A stretch of 64,000 nucleotides of DNA from Rhyzopertha dominica (GCA_025024175.1 QCXZ01000137.1:17608001-17672000); one strand, 5' to 3'. Positions 13,646-26,029 are shown, numbered from the stretch's first letter. Numbers and translations are program-made. Notes: generated by a model from the sequence alone, not told the origin.

Positions 13646-13960
13646 TTACAGTAAATTGCTAAAATGCCCACCGATTGCGCTAAAATATACAAACCTAGCA
13701 CGCCCTAATAAAGAGCTGCTAAGCCGTGTCAACTTTATTTGATCATTGCGAATTCGTTTTGCAGCTATAACGATTTTATATAATAAATCTCGATCATTTA
13801 CTGCTGTTTGACACAATACCGTTAATGCGTCAGCATGTGGTAGTTGAAACATTTTTAAAGCTAACGTAAAATGCGCAGGAGCACCGTCATGCATAAACCA
13901 TTTGTTTTTTTTTGGATCGCCAAAGGGAATTCTTCCTAAGGACCTGGCAGATGGAAACAT
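13646..13960 (-). pseudogene. Tc1/mariner-superfamily transposase, internally deleted
   Basis: The minus-strand frame contains KWFMHDGAPAHF, the segment around the second catalytic Asp of a DDE transposase of the IS630-Tc1-mariner superfamily. It ends with IGGHFSNLL, matching the family's usual C-terminal GGHFE-L-L ending. The stretch between them that should carry the WPPRSPDLTPLDF-type motif and the third acidic residue is missing, so about 50-70 residues have been deleted. The N-terminal DNA-binding half is absent. It therefore cannot catalyse transposition. The fragment at 59150-59599 is the same general type but keeps a different part. Confidence 0.8.
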
Positions 13961-13964
13961 AGAA

Positions 13965-16900
13965 AACTGAAATAGTTTACTATTGTCAATATATTAAAAC
14001 AAACGGTCCCAAAACCGGAAATAGCTTTGATTAATATCCTGAGGATAAAATTTTATTTATTGGTGATATTTGGTACTTACTAAAGGATCTACATCAACTC
14101 CATGCAAAATTCCACATTCACCATTCCTGCATCTCATCCATTAACTATGTCTTGATTTTTTGGAATATATTCCCTATGTGCGGCTCTCCTTTAAGAAAAA
14201 CATCATACCTTCGGATTGCCGCACTGTCATTACCGCTGCATTCTTCATACAGAAAATGTATACCTGCACATTCTTCGATTTAATATTAGGGCATTGTAAA
14301 ACTTTAATTGAATTTAAACAGCAATATAACTTTGACGGTAGTAAGATAGAATACTTAGCAAGTAACAATAGTTTTTATTGTCAAACTTTTATTTTAGCAG
14401 TCCCAAACTGTGGGAAACAATTCAATTTAATAAAGAAATGTTTGTTTTATATATATTTTTTAATTTATAATCACATTTTGCCTCATAATGCACCCTGAAG
14501 TTCTGGAGTGACCATTCCCAAACACCCTGTATAATCGTTGTTAATATTTAATATAGCAAATTTAGTTTTAAAATATGCCAAAACGTGTGTAGCACGTAAC
14601 CCTGTTATATATTGTCATATACGTCTAAGCTACTGTATTTGACAGTTTCTGCTCCAGTTTGAATTTGTTATTGTACGATGCAAGATCATTCAAAATAAAT
14701 GACTAATGGAATGATAAAGCAGAAATGGATACCTATTTTAAAAATTATTTAGGCCGTTGTTTATTAAAAGAAGTTGCTGTCAAAAGCAGGAAATTTTTTC
14801 CCCTATTCTACCGAGAAACTGGAGACGCAGCTGCCTTCTTTAGGTGTAGTATTATAGTATTCAATGGTGGGTATAACTCAATATGCCTATTTCTGAATGT
14901 ACTTAGATCAAGATAAGACCATACAAAGAGACTCATCGTTACGTATACTGACAATAAGTATATGACGCAAGGAAGGGTCAGAGCATAACCGTCTGTAAAG
15001 TTTCAACGAAAACCGCGCATTCATAATTTTCAAGGCGCACTAGCGGTACTATAGAATAAAATCAATACAACTAGGTTTTGGTACCGTCAAGATTCGTGAA
15101 AAATTGTTAATGTAATACAAGAGTTTACACTCGACGTTTCCAACAAAAACTTGTTTATCACGAATCATTACGCCGCATTGAGGTAATTAGTTATGACGCC
15201 TGGGTAAATACAGTGGGAAGGACGGCTGGAAATAAAAATAAAGGAGGCTGCTTTCATGAGAAAAGTTTGTAAGAACACGTGCAGCGTTTCTCTTTCACGA
15301 AGGGTTTTGTATATATGTTTGAACACGTTAAGTACAAACCTTAAACTAAAAAAGGGGGTTCTTAAGCATGTTGTTTTTTTGAAGAGCAAAAAGCAGCAAA
15401 AAGAGTCACTGGCTATTCATATACTTTTAACTAGCCTACTTTATTCCTAAATCACTTATATGTGTACACCTTTCTCTCAAAAAAAAATTCCGTTATAAGG
15501 TGTCCGAGTCCAATATAATATGCTTCTGAATTAAGTGCACTTGTCATTTTTAGCAGAGATTTGTTATTCGTCAATATATTATTTGATTACCTGCTTTTGG
15601 TTGCAATCTATATATATTCGCTTAATTATGTTTAGTGAGGTATAAAATAAAAAAAAAATCTTGCTAAGATTGGATATGATGAAATATTACATACACAAAA
15701 AAGAATGTATACAATAGAATATGTACCCGAATATAATATTAGATAAATTAATTAATTAATATTAATTAAATGGCGATAATAGAGAAAANAGAAAGTGTGG
15801 TGTATAGGGAGGGCAAAATAAAAGTAAACAAAATGAAAGCTAGCATTATAAATGTTTAGTGGGCCTCCGCTACCTTTCAGTCGCCAATTAATTACCTATT
15901 TCATCGTTAGTTTGTAATCAGTTACTTCACCAGTAGGATAGATTTTTTGCCTTTATACTCTTTCAAGTACAAGCAATCTTCCGTAGTCTTAAAATATGTT
16001 CGCAATTTTCCGAGATTTCTTTTATGAAAGCAGCTTGGTGGATGTAAGGTGCGGTAATACAGCCGAACTATAAGTATCCAATGAATAAGAATCATTTATG
16101 TGTACCTACAAATTAGGTGCTTACCATATTGACGCTTTATGCCAAACGGTGATGAGCTTTGAATGAAATCAGTAAGCAGTGCTTGACGATTAGCTGAGGG
16201 CAGAAAGTTTTTGTGTAATGCTGTTTCTAGTATTTTTTAAGTCGTCATTGCTTCTAGTCACATTCTAAATGATTACACTAGGTCCAATGATTTCTGTTAT
16301 GTCCAATAGGTATTGTATACTGTTGTATCTTTGACGAAATGGTATAACAGCGGATGCAAAACGTCATGTAATAAACACTAAAAGACTATGATAGGACCCC
16401 ACCAAAATATTGATGTAGTTAATTAAACTTTTGTTAAAAAGGAAAGCTTCTATTCCTCAAGTCATAATTTATCGCTAAGAGAACTCTAGAATGTTAAATT
16501 AGATAAAAAGTAAATTGAAAAATTCAAGTATGCGTTGCGGTGCATCGGCCATACTAATAATAAGTAGCTAACGTTTTATCAAATAACTGCCATTGATTTA
16601 TTTACCGTAGCACTTAGTCACGCTATGCTAAAACAAAAAACAATTTTATAATGTTACTTTTTTATTTTAAAACAAGGTCAACTTTGAATGTCTCGGAAAC
16701 AGTTCATTTCAAGGTGGATAAGGAAATAGCTTTACCTGTTTTATACATGTATAGCATATAAAAGGAGCAACTAAAAGACGGTGTAAATTTTTTATATTTA
16801 AATATCTAACCTCAAAATTTTTATGTGCCATTACGCTTGAGGTAAATCCTATTTCTACGGCACTCTGTATTCTAGAGGGTCTGTAATTATATGGGTGATT

Positions 16901-19700
16901 ATTTACAAAATATAACTTTTTCAAGTCCTAACCTGTTCAAGCGGACGATATTGTTTCAAATTTGTAAATCGCTGTCACTACCACCGAAAAAAATGAAGAA
17001 ATGGTGTGTATTATAAAGTATATTTATGCAATGAAGAATTATAAAAATAAAGGGTTTTAGCATTTGGAATTAAAAAAACCCTAAAAGGCAAAAAAATTAC
17101 GATACCTACATTAAGACTTGAGGCTTGATATAATTTTACTAATATGATATATATACTAATATGAACATAGGAACAAATGAAGTTCCATTGATCTGGCACC
17201 GTGAGCCCGGCAGCATCTTGTGATGTGACTTTGTAATAAAAGCCCCTTTGTGGGGTTATCTAGGGTCTATGCCGGCAATTTGTTAACAGTCACCTTCGAA
17301 AAACGAAACCGGGCGTGTAGAAGGACTAAGACTCGTAACCGTAAAGATTGCAACTATTTGTAGCATATATTTCTTATCTTTAGTGCGCAACAGTGTATTT
17401 TTATTACAAATTCAATTCGTTTCTGTGGTACGAATTTTGCAACAGTACTAAACAACTTGGCTTTAACCAGTTGACTTACTCCAATTGACAACCAATTAAA
17501 TAAATTAATTAAAAATCCACTAATTGGTTGATTTGAATAATAATCAATTATTTAATTTTTTATTAAAAATGTTATATGTGTGTAACCTGATAACTTTTTA
17601 AAAAATCACACATTATTATAACATTTAGAAGTACACTAAAGGTAAAAAATAAGAGAGAGTGACGGATAAGGTTGATAAAGAAAATGGTAATCTTTACCAA
17701 CCTTGTCTGCACGACCCTTCTATTGCCCTTAAATTTTGGTTTTTATTGCAGTTTCAAATATTAGTATAAAGTGTGGTTTAAAATATGTATACCCAACACA
17801 ACCTAAGCCGAGTAGGTGGAAGAATGTTTTGATAAACTACCGTTGTACATTATTCAATTAGCAGTGTATGGTGATAATGCAAAGTAGGTACTTACTTTAC
17901 TTTGAACCTGTTTCGCTTCAAAAGTACAGTAACCAGTTGGCATGTTACGTGCACATTTCAAAAGAGGCAGGAAGCTTTCCAGATTTTGGGAATAAAATTT
18001 GTTAGGATGACAAAAGAAACGGCAAATGCACGTCAAATTACCTTAAGAAAGTTTGAAAAAAATATAGAGGAACGGGAACTATGCAAAATACTATCAAGAA
18101 AAGGATAACTAGTATTACGAATTATTTTTAGAAAAATGTGGTCCATAGGATTACTAATAATATACTATTTAGGTAACTGCTAACTAATTTCATTACTGTC
18201 TAACTAATACAAAAATTAAAAAAAGGGCTAGTTATTATTTGCTTCTAATTCGGATCCGATGTAGTAGCTAAGTATTGGACAGCAGTATACATATATATAG
18301 TAACCTGAATCTTGTCGTTTTAACAACTAAAGGCACGAAGATTAAAATATGAAAGATTTAAAGGAACGAAACGTAAAATCTGACAGCTAGATTTTTTAAT
18401 ATAAATTAAATTATCTAAGTAATCATAAACAAACATCAAATGGTGTAATACTCAGTTCAGATAACTAATTACCTTTGGGTTAAAAATAAAATTTGTGTTT
18501 TTTAAGTTTGACTTTGATAAGTACTAGAGCATTTGGAATGTAAGCGATTCATTCTCTAGTAAATCATATGTCGTTTCATTTCAACATTTTCAATATCTGA
18601 CAGGTACTAATGTTTTATAGTTAAAAAATAATAAAATTTTTAGTTGCGAGCGATTCAATTATTTTAAGCAAAGGAAAGAAGTCTTTTATGTAGAGGTAGT
18701 CTTTTAAAATGCAGGTATTAATTAGTGAGCAAGTGCGGCCGGCATATATAAATGCCAACTGTGAGAGAAAGATTATGACAAGAATAAAAGTTGCTCCAAC
18801 CTGCGAAGTTGTAGAGCTGCCAAATTCCCTTTCAAATGGCACCTAAAAGAACAGGAGGGATTTGAAAAACAGTCTTTACCTTTTTCACAGATGCCCGTGT
18901 CATATGATGTCCCATCCGTGAATTTTATATTCAGATTACCGCAGAATGGCGAACAATACCGAGAAGGATAAGTCAGAAAAGAGTTTTTTTTCATCATTTG
19001 TGTTTCCAAGATAATCTGATTAAATACTTTCCCATCTATTTGTGAAAGAAGGGACGTAATTAGCTTTATGAGTAATACATGCNTTATCGTGTAGGAGTAT
19101 TTGCTAACATGCAGTGGTATTAAACTGATTACGAACGTCAGATTAAATCAGTGTCAGATAAGGTGTAGGTACCTATGCGGTAATATTATAATTACGTCCA
19201 TTGCAGTGGATTATAATATAATGCAGTAGAATTTCGGGCAGTCATAAATTACAACTGTTCTTTTTTTATTGTACAGATATGATTTTTTACTGAAATACTT
19301 TTCTCTTGTTTTGAAGGTAACTGATTGTACAAATTGGATGTAAATACAACGTATATCTTGCAAATTTACGTGTTCGTATTGTTTTGCAAAAAATATGTAG
19401 CTATTATGGCTATATAGTTTATTTATCTCCTCTTCTTTGATTACTTTTGGTACTCTCTTTGTTTTTATAACGCTCTGGTGTATATTGATATAATGTCTGA
19501 ATTTATATTTAATAGAGTCAGGAAAGGTTTTGAAATTGAAATTGAATGTTTGAGATATTATTTTTCCAATTTGCAAAGCGTATACATCGATCTATCTAAA
19601 TGCACCGAACATAATTAATATCGTTGTGATCTAAGTAAGGTTAATTAGCAATAATTAATAATAGCATAGCTTAGCCACTTAGCATATTAGTGCCTTTAAT
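13965..19700. other. No recognisable gene
   Basis: Long AT-rich stretch. Minor items are a homopolymer-rich patch near 15640, an ATTAATTAAT-rich patch at 15748-15775, and a minus-strand 121-codon AT-rich frame at 19211-19576. Two adjoining minus-strand frames at 18621-19009 contain pyrimidine-AG acceptor-like sites, but I do not recognise a protein. Nothing here is supported as a gene. Confidence 0.5.
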
Positions 19701-19711
19701 TTCTTATAATG

Positions 19712-21073
19712 CAGGGTCTTCAAACTACGGCCCGCGATCAAAGATCGGCCCCCGCGAGATGTCCGGATATATTCAAATTTATTTTGATAACATTGCAAAA
19801 CTTGCAATAGTATAAGTAAATAATTAAAATAGCAATTAGGTGTTTCTATTTCAGTTACAGTTAAGAAACAAAATAACTTAGATATGCAAACTTTACGGAC
19901 AAGGGCAATTATCATTAGTTAAACGTGCTATTTGCAATACTGGTTAACCTGAAAACACAGAAACATAATAAAATTGGAAACTATGCATGATTAGTGAGAT
20001 TTGTGTAACTAAGTTTGGAGGTGGAAATTAACAGAAGCGACTTTAAATGGTCAGCGCTAGACTTTATCTGAAATTTTTTTTGGTATACTTCATTTTTGAA
20101 CGTGTTCTGGAGCAAGGGTTTCTATGTCGACAGTAAAAGTATTTTGAAGGATCTTGATGTTGTTTGCAATTGCATCAAAATCTGAAAAATGGGAGTCATT
20201 ATTTCTTTTTAAGGCCTTAAAGTTGCAAAATCTACGGGAAATGGAGTCTCAGTGTTTTGACCAAATATTTCGCGTGTATTAAAATGTTTGAAACATATTT
20301 TATTCAGTCGAGAATTAAATAAAACAATTTTCGCTGATATGACAATACGAGTGTATAGATCAGGGAAAAGCAGATATTCTTCTTTTTTCCCTCTTTAAAT
20401 CAAGATCATTTGTTGTTTTGCAACTCCGCCATGGAACCTTTTTTTCATTAAAATAATCGATTATTGCTTGTTCTCAAAAAATCGCATTCTGCAATATCTT
20501 CAATAAACTCGCGGATAACGAAGCGTATGCGATCTGATATAATTAACAACTGACATGACCTACAACTACTACAACAAAGACAGATAATGTCGGATTAATG
20601 GCTTTAAGCCACCGTAATTTTCTACAGCATTTGATACGGGGAGCAGCGACACCTTTATTTTTTCCACACATGTATTTTCCACCATCAGTCAATATAGACA
20701 CTTTAAGTTTGTAGTGCAACGTACTGACTACAAAGTAGAAAGTGTGAGAACTGCATTAAAACCAAGTCATAAATTTTCATTGAAAAAGTTCATTTTTCAC
20801 CATTTCCAAAAAAAAAAATAAATTCAAAATAAAAAAAAATAAATCTAAATCCTATCAAGAAAAACCTTTAACGCAAGTGAATGATAGCAGCACAGAATGG
20901 ACAGGTGGACTACTTTCGTTAGGCTTATTACAAGGTACAGAAAAGTTAACGAGAAAAAAACGAAAATTTGCTCGTAGTTTAAAATTTCGCTTTATAGCTA
21001 CGATGTACTTGTCCATCAGGATTTGGTGAAGTAATCAATGGGGCGCTTTGGAAAAAAAGTTTGGAAACCCTTC
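19712..21073 (-). mobile_element. Full-length decayed hAT element with target duplication
   Basis: The left end reads CAGGGTCTTCAAACTACGGC and the reverse complement of the right end reads GAAGGGTTTCCAAACTTT, an imperfect inverted repeat of the CAGGG type typical of hAT elements. Exact 8-bp direct repeats TTATAATG flank it (19704-19711 and 21074-21081). The match extends to TTCTTATAATG if the last base pairs of the element are counted as flank. The internal minus strand encodes a broken transposase (next entry), so this was once an autonomous copy about 1.36 kb long, probably shortened internally. Confidence 0.85.
20040..20700 (-). pseudogene. hAT transposase (GTF2IRD2/ZBED-like type), decayed
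   Basis: Read on the minus strand with several frameshifts, the sequence shows LTDGGKYMCGKNKGV. This corresponds to the STDGAPAMVGKNKG-like segment of hAT transposases that includes a catalytic Asp. It is followed further on by the stretch that normally leads to the VRWLS segment, and then by FDAIANNIKILQNTFTVDIE, which matches the conserved N-PF-V-D segment late in the protein. The C-terminal dimerisation region is missing. Stops and indels are frequent. The protein would have cut and pasted the element. It is non-functional here. Confidence 0.6.
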
Positions 21074-21433
21074 TTATAATGCAAGCATATGATGTATTGA
21101 TTAACATAGTTAAAAATTTTCTTATTCAAGTAATGTGATATAAATTTTCGTATTGCTACTTTTGTTTTGGCATAAGTTCCTAAACAATTTTTTTAGAATA
21201 ACCTATTAAATTTTAGGCACTAATAAGTACAAAAAACAATTAATTTTTCCCATTAACGAATGCAGATTTAACTGCAAACACATTAAATAGGGATAGACGT
21301 TTTAATTAAAATATCTTACACTCAGTTTTAACGTACACAGCCGCGTCGAACTCGGCCCTGAAATTGTGAAAATTCGAAACGTCGGCGTCGCGTCGCCTCC
21401 TAAACTAACTTGACACAAACTTTTGAAACTTAC

Positions 21434-21485
21434 CGATGATCGCCGTGGCTTCTCCCTGGGTACACACGAACACCGCGTAAGCACT
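21434..21485 (-). other. Putative non-coding first exon ending at a GT donor
   Basis: From the predicted initiator A at 21485 the minus strand runs 52 bases to ATCG|GTAAGT, a consensus 5' splice site (GTAAGT at 21428-21433). No ATG lies within the exon, so it would be 5' untranslated sequence and the coding exons would lie further left, possibly outside the window. The hAT element at 19712-21073 would then sit in intron 1. I could not identify exon 2. Confidence 0.45.
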
Positions 21486-21489
21486 GAAC

Positions 21490-21610
21490 GTGTGCCCTAA
21501 GTTCCGTCGAGTGCTTTTTATACCGCGCGCTCCGCCTGCGCCGTCGAGGGCGTCGCAATCCGCAGGACTGCCGAACGGACGGTGCCGGCGGCCCCGCTTC
21601 TGTTTACAAG
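21490..21610 (-). promoter_or_regulatory. GC-rich TATA promoter of an unseen host gene
   Basis: In a GC- and CpG-rich island (about 21490-21660) the minus strand carries GGTATAAAAAGC (TATA core 21515-21522) followed by the arthropod initiator TTCAGT with its A at 21485. The spacing is about 37 bp, slightly longer than usual. The GC content contrasts sharply with the surrounding AT-rich DNA. Transcription would run leftward, through the hAT element at 19712-21073. Confidence 0.55.
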
Positions 21611-21709
21611 CCGTCCGCGTCCAAGGGGCCAGCACAAGACGGGGCCAAGTACCCTACAGGGACGCTGTGAAATTTATGTCCGGGAACGTCCGACCGTGAC
21701 GTACGAGAT

Positions 21710-22430
21710 GGACCTTTAATTTTCGCTCAAATTGGTATTTGGGAAGTTTAAATAACTGTTTCTTGATTAAAAATTTATGAAATAAATGCATGGATTCAGA
21801 AGGATTTGATTAGGAAAGTGCATGGAATTCAAAATAAAAAGCAGCACATTCATATCTGCTGCTCTTAATAAAAGCGAGGGCATATCTTTAAACTAACCAC
21901 AAAAGCACTCATCTTTCTAACTATTGTGAAGCAGAAGTCATAAAATCTTGTCTCAGGTAAATGGTATTAATCACTATGATTTTCTTGTGTAGTCCACAAT
22001 TAAAAAGAGTCATATTTTACAGAGTCTTCAAGAAAGGCTGCATTTATTATTATTAATCCAACTAAATACAAACGCCTTTACCCTACAACCATTTTGCCAG
22101 CACTGTCCAAGATTCTGGAAAAAATGTTGAATTCCGAATTACAACTCATATAGATAGATAAATATACCAATTCACCAAGAATCAAGATTTAGAATAAGTA
22201 GCAGCTGTGCTACTGCTCTTTCTAATGTAACTGATGTCATAACAGCAAGCTTTGTAGCTGACTATTCTAATAATATTTAAACCGGCAGCCAAACCTACAT
22301 GTTTAAAACAAGTAAGTGATGTAAAATATTTTTTTTTGTGTTTTACTTACAATATGTTTTATAATAACACTAGCGGATCTGACAGACGTTGTCCTGCATG
22401 ATATTCCAAGCGATTAGGATATTAAAATGA
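21710..22430. other. No recognisable gene
   Basis: AT-rich DNA between the promoter island and the tandem array at 22436. No family recognised. Confidence 0.4.
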
Positions 22431-22435
22431 ATGAA

Positions 22436-22890
22436 TGAATGCATACACAAAAATTCATTCAAGTCAATCCAGCCGTTTAGTTGCAGTATAGATAAATAAC
22501 CTAGATACCGACTGCAGCGCCATCTGCTAGGTTGATTTGTGAATCTAAACCATCCAGGGCGCCACCCAAACGCATACAAAAAAATTCATTCAAATTGATC
22601 CAGTTTAGTTGCAGTATAGATAAATAACCTAGATACCTACTACAGCGCAATCTGCCGGGCTGATTTGTGAATCTAAACCATCCAGGGCGCCACCCAAACG
22701 CATACGAAAAAAATCATTCAAATCGGTGCAGCCCTTTAGGAGGATATAGATAAATAACCTAGATACCGACGGCAGCGCCATCTGCCGGGCTGATTTGTGA
22801 ATCTAAACCATCCAGGGCGCCACCCAAACGCATACAAAAAAATTTATTCAAATCGATCCAGCCGTCTAGGAGGAATTCAGTGACATACAC
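22436..22890 (+). repeat. Tandem repeat, 128-131 bp period, about 3.5 copies
   Basis: The phrase CATCCAGGGCGCCACCCAAA followed by CGCATAC recurs, with GCATAC at 22441, 22572, 22700 and 22830, giving periods of 131, 128 and 130 bp. Each unit also contains ATAGATAAATAACCTAGATAC. The TCCAGCCGT-TTAGGAGG-like wording resembles the 3' tails of insect retroposons, which suggests an expanded transposon tail. It ends just before the Penelope-like fragment at 22959. Confidence 0.8.
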
Positions 22891-22949
22891 GCGTACGCTA
22901 GAATTATATACGTATACAGAAAAGTTAATAAACTTATTCAAAGATTATA

Positions 22950-23690
22950 ACATAAATATTGCAAAAAAAGAGTACGAAGTTAGTAGGTTTGCTGCATACA
23001 AAATTAAAAGATAAGACACCATTACTAAATATTACTGATGTGATTTACAAAATTAATTGTACATCTTGCCAAGGCTCTTACATAGGTCAAACTTGCCAGC
23101 AATTAAAAAATAGGCTGCGTTTACATAAAAGTGATATCCGTTTAAAACGTGATAGGTATGCTCTTTCCGGTCATGTTTTAGGTAATTCTCAACCCGAAAT
23201 TGATTTTGAAAATATAAATATAGTAGCAAAAGGACATAATTTAGGCAAAATATTAATATTGGAAATGATAAATATTAACAGATGTAATAACAGTATTTAC
23301 AAAAAAAAACAATATACAATTTGAGTGTAAATTATACTTATTTACTAAATTGTAAGAAGTGAATCAAATTTTATAATTTTGGTATAGTAATATTTTAAAT
23401 TCTAAATTATAGAAATTGTTTGAATAATGGTTCTTTTATAAAAACTACAATATTTGCTGAACCAGGCTGTTTCGTTTTTTTCATTGTATTTTTTATTAGA
23501 GGAAAATAAATTGAATAATTTGTTATTTTGAAGTTGATGTCTCAAATATTGTAAGTAAATTTTATAAAACAACCCATGAATTAAATTGTAATTATATTAT
23601 TTGTAGCAACCCTGAAGAAGGCGCGAAATAAAGTCCATCGAAAGCTTGGTTTAGAATATAAAGAGTATTCTTAAAGTTAAATAAAGGACG
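22950..23690 (+). pseudogene. Penelope-like element 3' part: GIY-YIG domain and tail
   Basis: An open frame (about 22959-23324) encodes most of a GIY-YIG endonuclease domain of the Penelope type. It reads KLVGLLHTKLKD, then VIYKINCTSC with its paired Cys residues, then SYIGQTCQQLKNRLRLHKSD, which holds the YIG and the catalytic Arg region, and later ALSGHVLGN and the C-terminal LILEMININR segment. No ATG starts it. The reverse transcriptase that should precede it is absent, having been replaced by the tandem array at 22436-22890, so this is a 5'-truncated copy. The domain itself has no stops, making this one of the younger Penelope pieces in the window. A CTGAAGA...GCGAAA hammerhead-like trace lies in the tail at 23605-23640 but lacks a proper stem. 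Confidence 0.8.
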
Positions 23691-23699
23691 GTATCCACG

Positions 23700-25710
23700 T
23701 TATAACATTAGAAAATAATCTTAACGACCGTTAATTATACTAAATACTAAATATAAAGATATGAACCGGGGATTGGGTTTCCCTGAGGGAATAAACAGTG
23801 AAAAACAGTATATCTTGTGAATATTACATAGCTGTGTGATCGTGGAAAGGTGTTTTGCTTTGTGTGTGACTGTAATAGACCGATGCTCCTCGATGTAAAT
23901 AGATGTGTGATAAGAACGCACCGGACCAGATTAGGTAGCTAAATAACACAAGGAATCACAGCAAAATAAGAAAATAGCTAAATCGTTGACTAAAATAATA
24001 ATTATTACGCATGTTGCATGTACGTGATCAGTAATAGTCCGTTTCCTGTATAACCAAATCAGCATTATATAAAATAAACAAGGCCAACTTTAGCCCAAGC
24101 TGGTGCCATAAAACGCTCCCAGATATGAATCGCCCTTAGTCCAGCAATAAGGTCTTGAAAATAAACCTAAAACAGTCCCCGAAATGCGAGTACATCGGTA
24201 GTGCGACGGAATATATTAGTACAACGGGATTTAACCTTGCACCCTAAAATGACAGTAGAATCGGAATGATTGAAATAGGTCATCCACAGCATACACTGTT
24301 GCAGTCCGTTCCAAATGAGAGGGAACCGAATATTCATGCATTCCATATAGGTGCCTGCCCTCTTCGTATCGCGGGGACGAACTGTGCAAACAAAAGGCCT
24401 TTCAACGTTTCTTACTGTGTAATTTCCTTTTTCACCCAAGGGGGTGAAGCACTAGTAATAATAGTAAAACCCTAAGCACTCAGAAGATCAAAAATATATA
24501 AACACCATGCCCATACTGGAGTCTTAACAACTAGAACGATTAACCAACAACAAATGCAAGCCTCGTCTCAACGAAATGGAAAGAGGAGAAGAAAAGGGAA
24601 AAGAGGAACCTATTAGAACGATATTATAAGCCTATATGGCTCAAGATGATCATCGCATTAAACAACCATACTGAATTATAGAATTTTCTTTAATATTGTG
24701 TTCCACTATTGCATCCTTGTGTTTGTGTTGCGGTAGTTATTGTTGTTGTCATTATAATGTATCTAGCCAGGTGTATACAAGAAGTTGCTCAACTGTGGTA
24801 CAGAAACCTCCTACGCTTCTACGGAGTACATTGGATATATGGGGAGAACGTTGTCTGGCAAAAACTCGGGCAAGAAAAATAAGAAGAAAAGCTGTAAATC
24901 GCACCAGACAAAATATGTGGAAGATCGGAGAGTGCTTGGAAGAAACTATTCAAGGCTTACGGCCAAAATACAACTCAAAAGAATTGCAGCACTCATAAGC
25001 GACCTGAAACAAAAAGGTTGGAGAGAGAAATCTTAGCGACAACACCAGAAAGAAGAAGTAAAAGGAACCTCTTTGATAGTTTTGTATAACTTTGTATAGA
25101 GACCAAGAAGCCATGGAAATAAGCCCATGGCCGTAAAGAATCGCTAATATATTTATATATAAAAATGCATACAGACAAAAATGATCCCAAGAACATCACC
25201 CCATCTAGGGCTCCAGCAAACGACCGGGTAAACATAGACGAAACCACACAAGGAAACGTCAACATCATCATGAAAGAGCAACCTAAACAAGATACAGAAA
25301 TCGAACGACTACACAAAATACTAAGAGTTTAATTCACAATGTGTCCTATTGTTGTGTATTTATGATTTACTTTTATTTTGCTGGAAGGCGGAAAAAACCA
25401 TACAAGAGAAATAAGTAGAAAAATTGTGGATCACTCTAGATGAAACATTTCAGAAGTAGCTTGGAAAAAACCGTTCAAGAACTACGAACAATGTAGAACT
25501 CAATAGAAAATGCCGACATAACCTCAGCACTCTTAAACAACCTCCAACAAGAAGAACAATGCAGCCGACTCAAACCGCCATATATCTAGAAATATCTAAG
25601 GAAAGTATTCACTGGCTTAAGGCACCTCCCCATTCCAATCCCCAAACTCCTGTAACATGCGCTACGTGGGAGCCCACTAGCAACAAGCGTGTCACCCCTC
25701 CAACCCAGCG
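23700..25710. other. Unassigned; contains two related coding-like blocks
   Basis: No known family. Two stretches about 500 bp apart, 24919-25020 and 25436-25560, are clearly related (for example GCTTGGAAGAAACTATTCAA versus GCTTGGAAAAAACCGTTCAA). Their translations are similar too: L-E-E-T-I-Q-G-L-R versus L-E-K-T-V-Q-E-L-R. This suggests a duplicated, decayed coding segment with a heptad-like pattern. A Pro/Thr-rich frame (SNPQTPVTCATWEPTSNKRV) runs up to 25740 and abuts the left arm of the palindrome. Confidence 0.4.
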
Positions 25711-25713
25711 TAA

Positions 25714-25893
25714 ATGGCCGGATCCACAACCGGTGTGAAAACAGCAGCCAAAACACAGCAGCCTAAATTTCCGAATGTAGCCGAACGTACCACAGAAGTA
25801 GTAAAAATAGAGCGCTTTTCGGTCAGACCCATCATCAAAATTAAGGAAAAATATATTAGGTATACAGATTCAGGCGAAATGCTGAATAACTAA
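25714..25893 (+). CDS. Small 59-codon frame at the left palindrome end
   Basis: An ATG at 25714 opens a 59-residue frame ending in TAA at 25891-25893. It begins M-A-G-S-T-T-G-V-K-T and ends Y-T-D-S-G-E-M-L-N-N. The protein is basic in its middle (VVKIERFSVRPIIKIKEKY) and I do not recognise it. An inverted copy in the right arm (32105-32275, minus) keeps the frame with one Ile-to-Phe change and one codon fewer, but has no ATG. In the right arm, AATAAA follows the stop. The preservation may reflect coding constraint or simply the recent origin or homogenisation of the arms. It could also be the last exon of a longer transposon protein, since coding-like sequence precedes it. Confidence 0.35.
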   Translation: MAGSTTGVKTAAKTQQPKFPNVAERTTEVVKIERFSVRPIIKIKEKYIRYTDSGEMLNN

Positions 25894-26029
25894 TACTAGC
25901 TATATATAAATCCAAATAAACAAATATTATTTATATAACGGGCATTAGAGATTGTGCCACGCTAAAACCCCTCATAAAACAGCACTGACTATTTAAATAT
26001 GGATCCGTACATACAAATCTAATTAAACT

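Noticed and set aside
17200..17340. tRNA-like or SINE sequence with GAAACCGGGCGTG
   Set aside because: No cloverleaf or B-box arrangement could be drawn, and no second copy was noticed in the window.
18621..19009. Cys-containing minus-strand frames with AG acceptor-like sites as exons
   Set aside because: The donor- and acceptor-like sites would define an intron of only about 37 bases, and no protein family was recognised.
23605..23640. Hammerhead ribozyme after the GIY-YIG fragment
   Set aside because: CTGAAGA and GCGAAA are present, but there is no room for stem II and stem III is absent. At best a decayed trace.
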